From Micropruina sonneratiae (lineage in GTDB: Bacteria; Actinomycetota; Actinomycetes; Propionibacteriales; Propionibacteriaceae), in NCBI RefSeq assembly GCF_025972045.1, contig NZ_JAPDHX010000008.1:1-50400 (forward strand): a stretch of 50,400 bases of DNA, read 5' to 3'. The notes below the pieces were generated by a model, which saw only the letters and a list, made by a program, of their open reading frames with translations, had not been told where the DNA came from and did no database searches. Of this stretch, positions 49,797 through 50,400 are shown piece by piece; the stretch's first letter is position 1, and the number at the start of each line of letters is the position of its first letter. A program made the position numbers and the translations under genes.

Positions 49797-49890
49797 CCCG
49801 CAGGAGTAGCACCGGCCTGGCGGTAGTCACCGGAGGCTCGCGGGCAAGAGTCCCCCGCTCACAAATCGGGCAGGACCACACTGGACGAGA

Positions 49891-50400
49891 GTGAGAGTCC
49901 CGGCGAGTGGTGGGGTTTGGGGGATCGGCGTGGCTTGACTGTGAGGCGGGCCATCGGCGTGATTCTTCGGTGTGTACGGCCAAGCACGCATCGAAGGAGA
50001 TCTCACCGATGGCCCTGTCTGATTCTGCCGTGTCGGAGTTGTTGGACGCATTCCGTGCCGGTGACGGCGTTGATCTGGTTCGCGAGTCGGTCCGGCTCGT
50101 GCTCCAGGAACTGATCGAGGTTGAGGCCGCCCAAGTGATCGGCGCCGACCGCTACGAACGGACCCCGGAGCGGGTCACCGAGCGCAACGGCACGCGGCCG
50201 AGGGAGTTGATGACGAAGGCCGGCACGGTGGAGTTGGCGATCCCGAAACTGCGCGTCGGGTCGTTCTTCCCCTCGGTGCTGGAGGCCCGCCGTCGGATCG
50301 ACCAGGCCCTGTACGCGGTGATCATGGAAGCGTGGGTGAACGGGGTCTCGACCCGTAACGTCGACGACCTGGTCGTCGCCCTGGGCGGGACGGGGATCTC
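49891..50400 (+). mobile_element. IS256-family insertion sequence, right copy, 5' part
   Basis: Element end from about 49891 (GTGAGAGTCCCGG...) and the transposase start, cut by the window edge. Its end and leader match the left copy at 298-416 in inverted orientation. The 90 bp between the coiled-coil gene and this end hold one arm of the 11-bp repeat and nothing else seen. Confidence 0.8.
50009..50400 (+). CDS. IS256-family (mutator-type) transposase, N-terminal part
   Basis: First 130 codons of a transposase, MALSDSAVSELLDAFRAGDG, then RYERTPERVTERNGTRPREL and FFPSVLEARRRIDQALYAVI, with the helical segment VNGVSTRNVDDLVVALGGTGIS leading to the window edge. This part precedes the first catalytic Asp of the DDE domain. 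The ATG has GGAG upstream. Compared with the left copy, the first 65 nt of coding sequence differ at one base, while later codons differ at many silent positions. Confidence 0.88.
   Translation, partial: MALSDSAVSELLDAFRAGDGVDLVRESVRLVLQELIEVEAAQVIGADRYERTPERVTERNGTRPRELMTKAGTVELAIPKLRVGSFFPSVLEARRRIDQALYAVIMEAWVNGVSTRNVDDLVVALGGTGI

Larger units (their letters stand above)
48796..49867. other. cargo segment flanked by 11-bp direct repeats
   Basis: GCTCACAAATC occurs at 48796-48806 and again, same orientation, at 49857-49867. Between them are an XRE remnant, a short plus-strand frame ending at 49137 (with a hydrophobic stretch IECVSTLLLAAVLA, unrecognised) and the coiled-coil membrane protein. 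I found no copy of the GGACGCC heptamer, which is otherwise frequent in this window. Probably a foreign insertion beside the tRNA. Confidence 0.5.

Overview
The window is about 70% GC. Its gene content and order suggest an actinobacterium (Actinomycetota), possibly Propionibacteriales; the family assignment is inference. Three blocks match gene orders known from Mycobacterium and relatives: a thiolase / FabG4-type SDR / MaoC dehydratase group beside an acyl-CoA dehydrogenase, a protein mannosyltransferase divergent from rsmI, and tatD-rsmA-ispE. A gluABCD-type glutamate uptake operon and many apparently leaderless promoters (a -10 hexamer 6-8 nt before the start codon) point the same way.

Layout. 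At both edges lie the 5' halves of two IS256-family insertion sequences, transcribed outwards, so the window is the roughly 49.5 kb between them. From the left: tRNA-Ala(CGC); a pair of CNNM/CBS membrane proteins, each with an apparent frameshift; a truncated NarL-type receiver; a flavin oxidoreductase divergent from an XRE-cupin regulator; small membrane and HAD proteins; an alpha/beta hydrolase; and several small enzymes. At 8.3-16.4 kb is a metal and sulfur stress region. It holds a CPH-type copper P-type ATPase, and an operon with a CoA-disulfide reductase-rhodanese fusion, a CsoR/CstR-like repressor and a 51-residue cysteine-rich protein. Matching C-run/G-run palindromes sit on the promoters of the ATPase and of the operon. 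A kdpE gene follows, with only the tail of its kinase left.

From 17.4 to 27.1 kb are a glpD-FGGY kinase pair, a zinc uptake operon znuACB-zur with a Zur-type box on the znuA promoter, and gluABCD. From 27.2 to 31.2 kb are an ATP-grasp protein, small membrane proteins, an M20 amidohydrolase and DNA glycosylase Tag. A fatty-acid block (MaoC, SDR, thiolase, TetR, acyl-CoA dehydrogenase) fills 31.3-37.5 kb. AzlCD, a UraA-type permease, a GNAT enzyme and protein mannosyltransferase lead to the housekeeping run rsmI-tatD-rsmA-ispE (42.6-46.1 kb). An MFS transporter, an internally shortened PCD/VOC protein, a TetR regulator and tRNA-Gln(TTG) follow, then about 1.1 kb of unrelated cargo and the second IS.

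Most genes are intact and tightly packed, with ATGA/GTGA/TGATG overlaps. There is also a steady trickle of decayed genes: two frameshifts, one internal TAG, and remnants of NarL, KdpD, FUSC and XRE genes. A heptamer, GGACGCC, is very frequent in native DNA on both strands and in all reading frames, but I found none in the IS ends or the right-hand cargo. No CRISPR array, rRNA gene, prophage or complete mobile element was seen.
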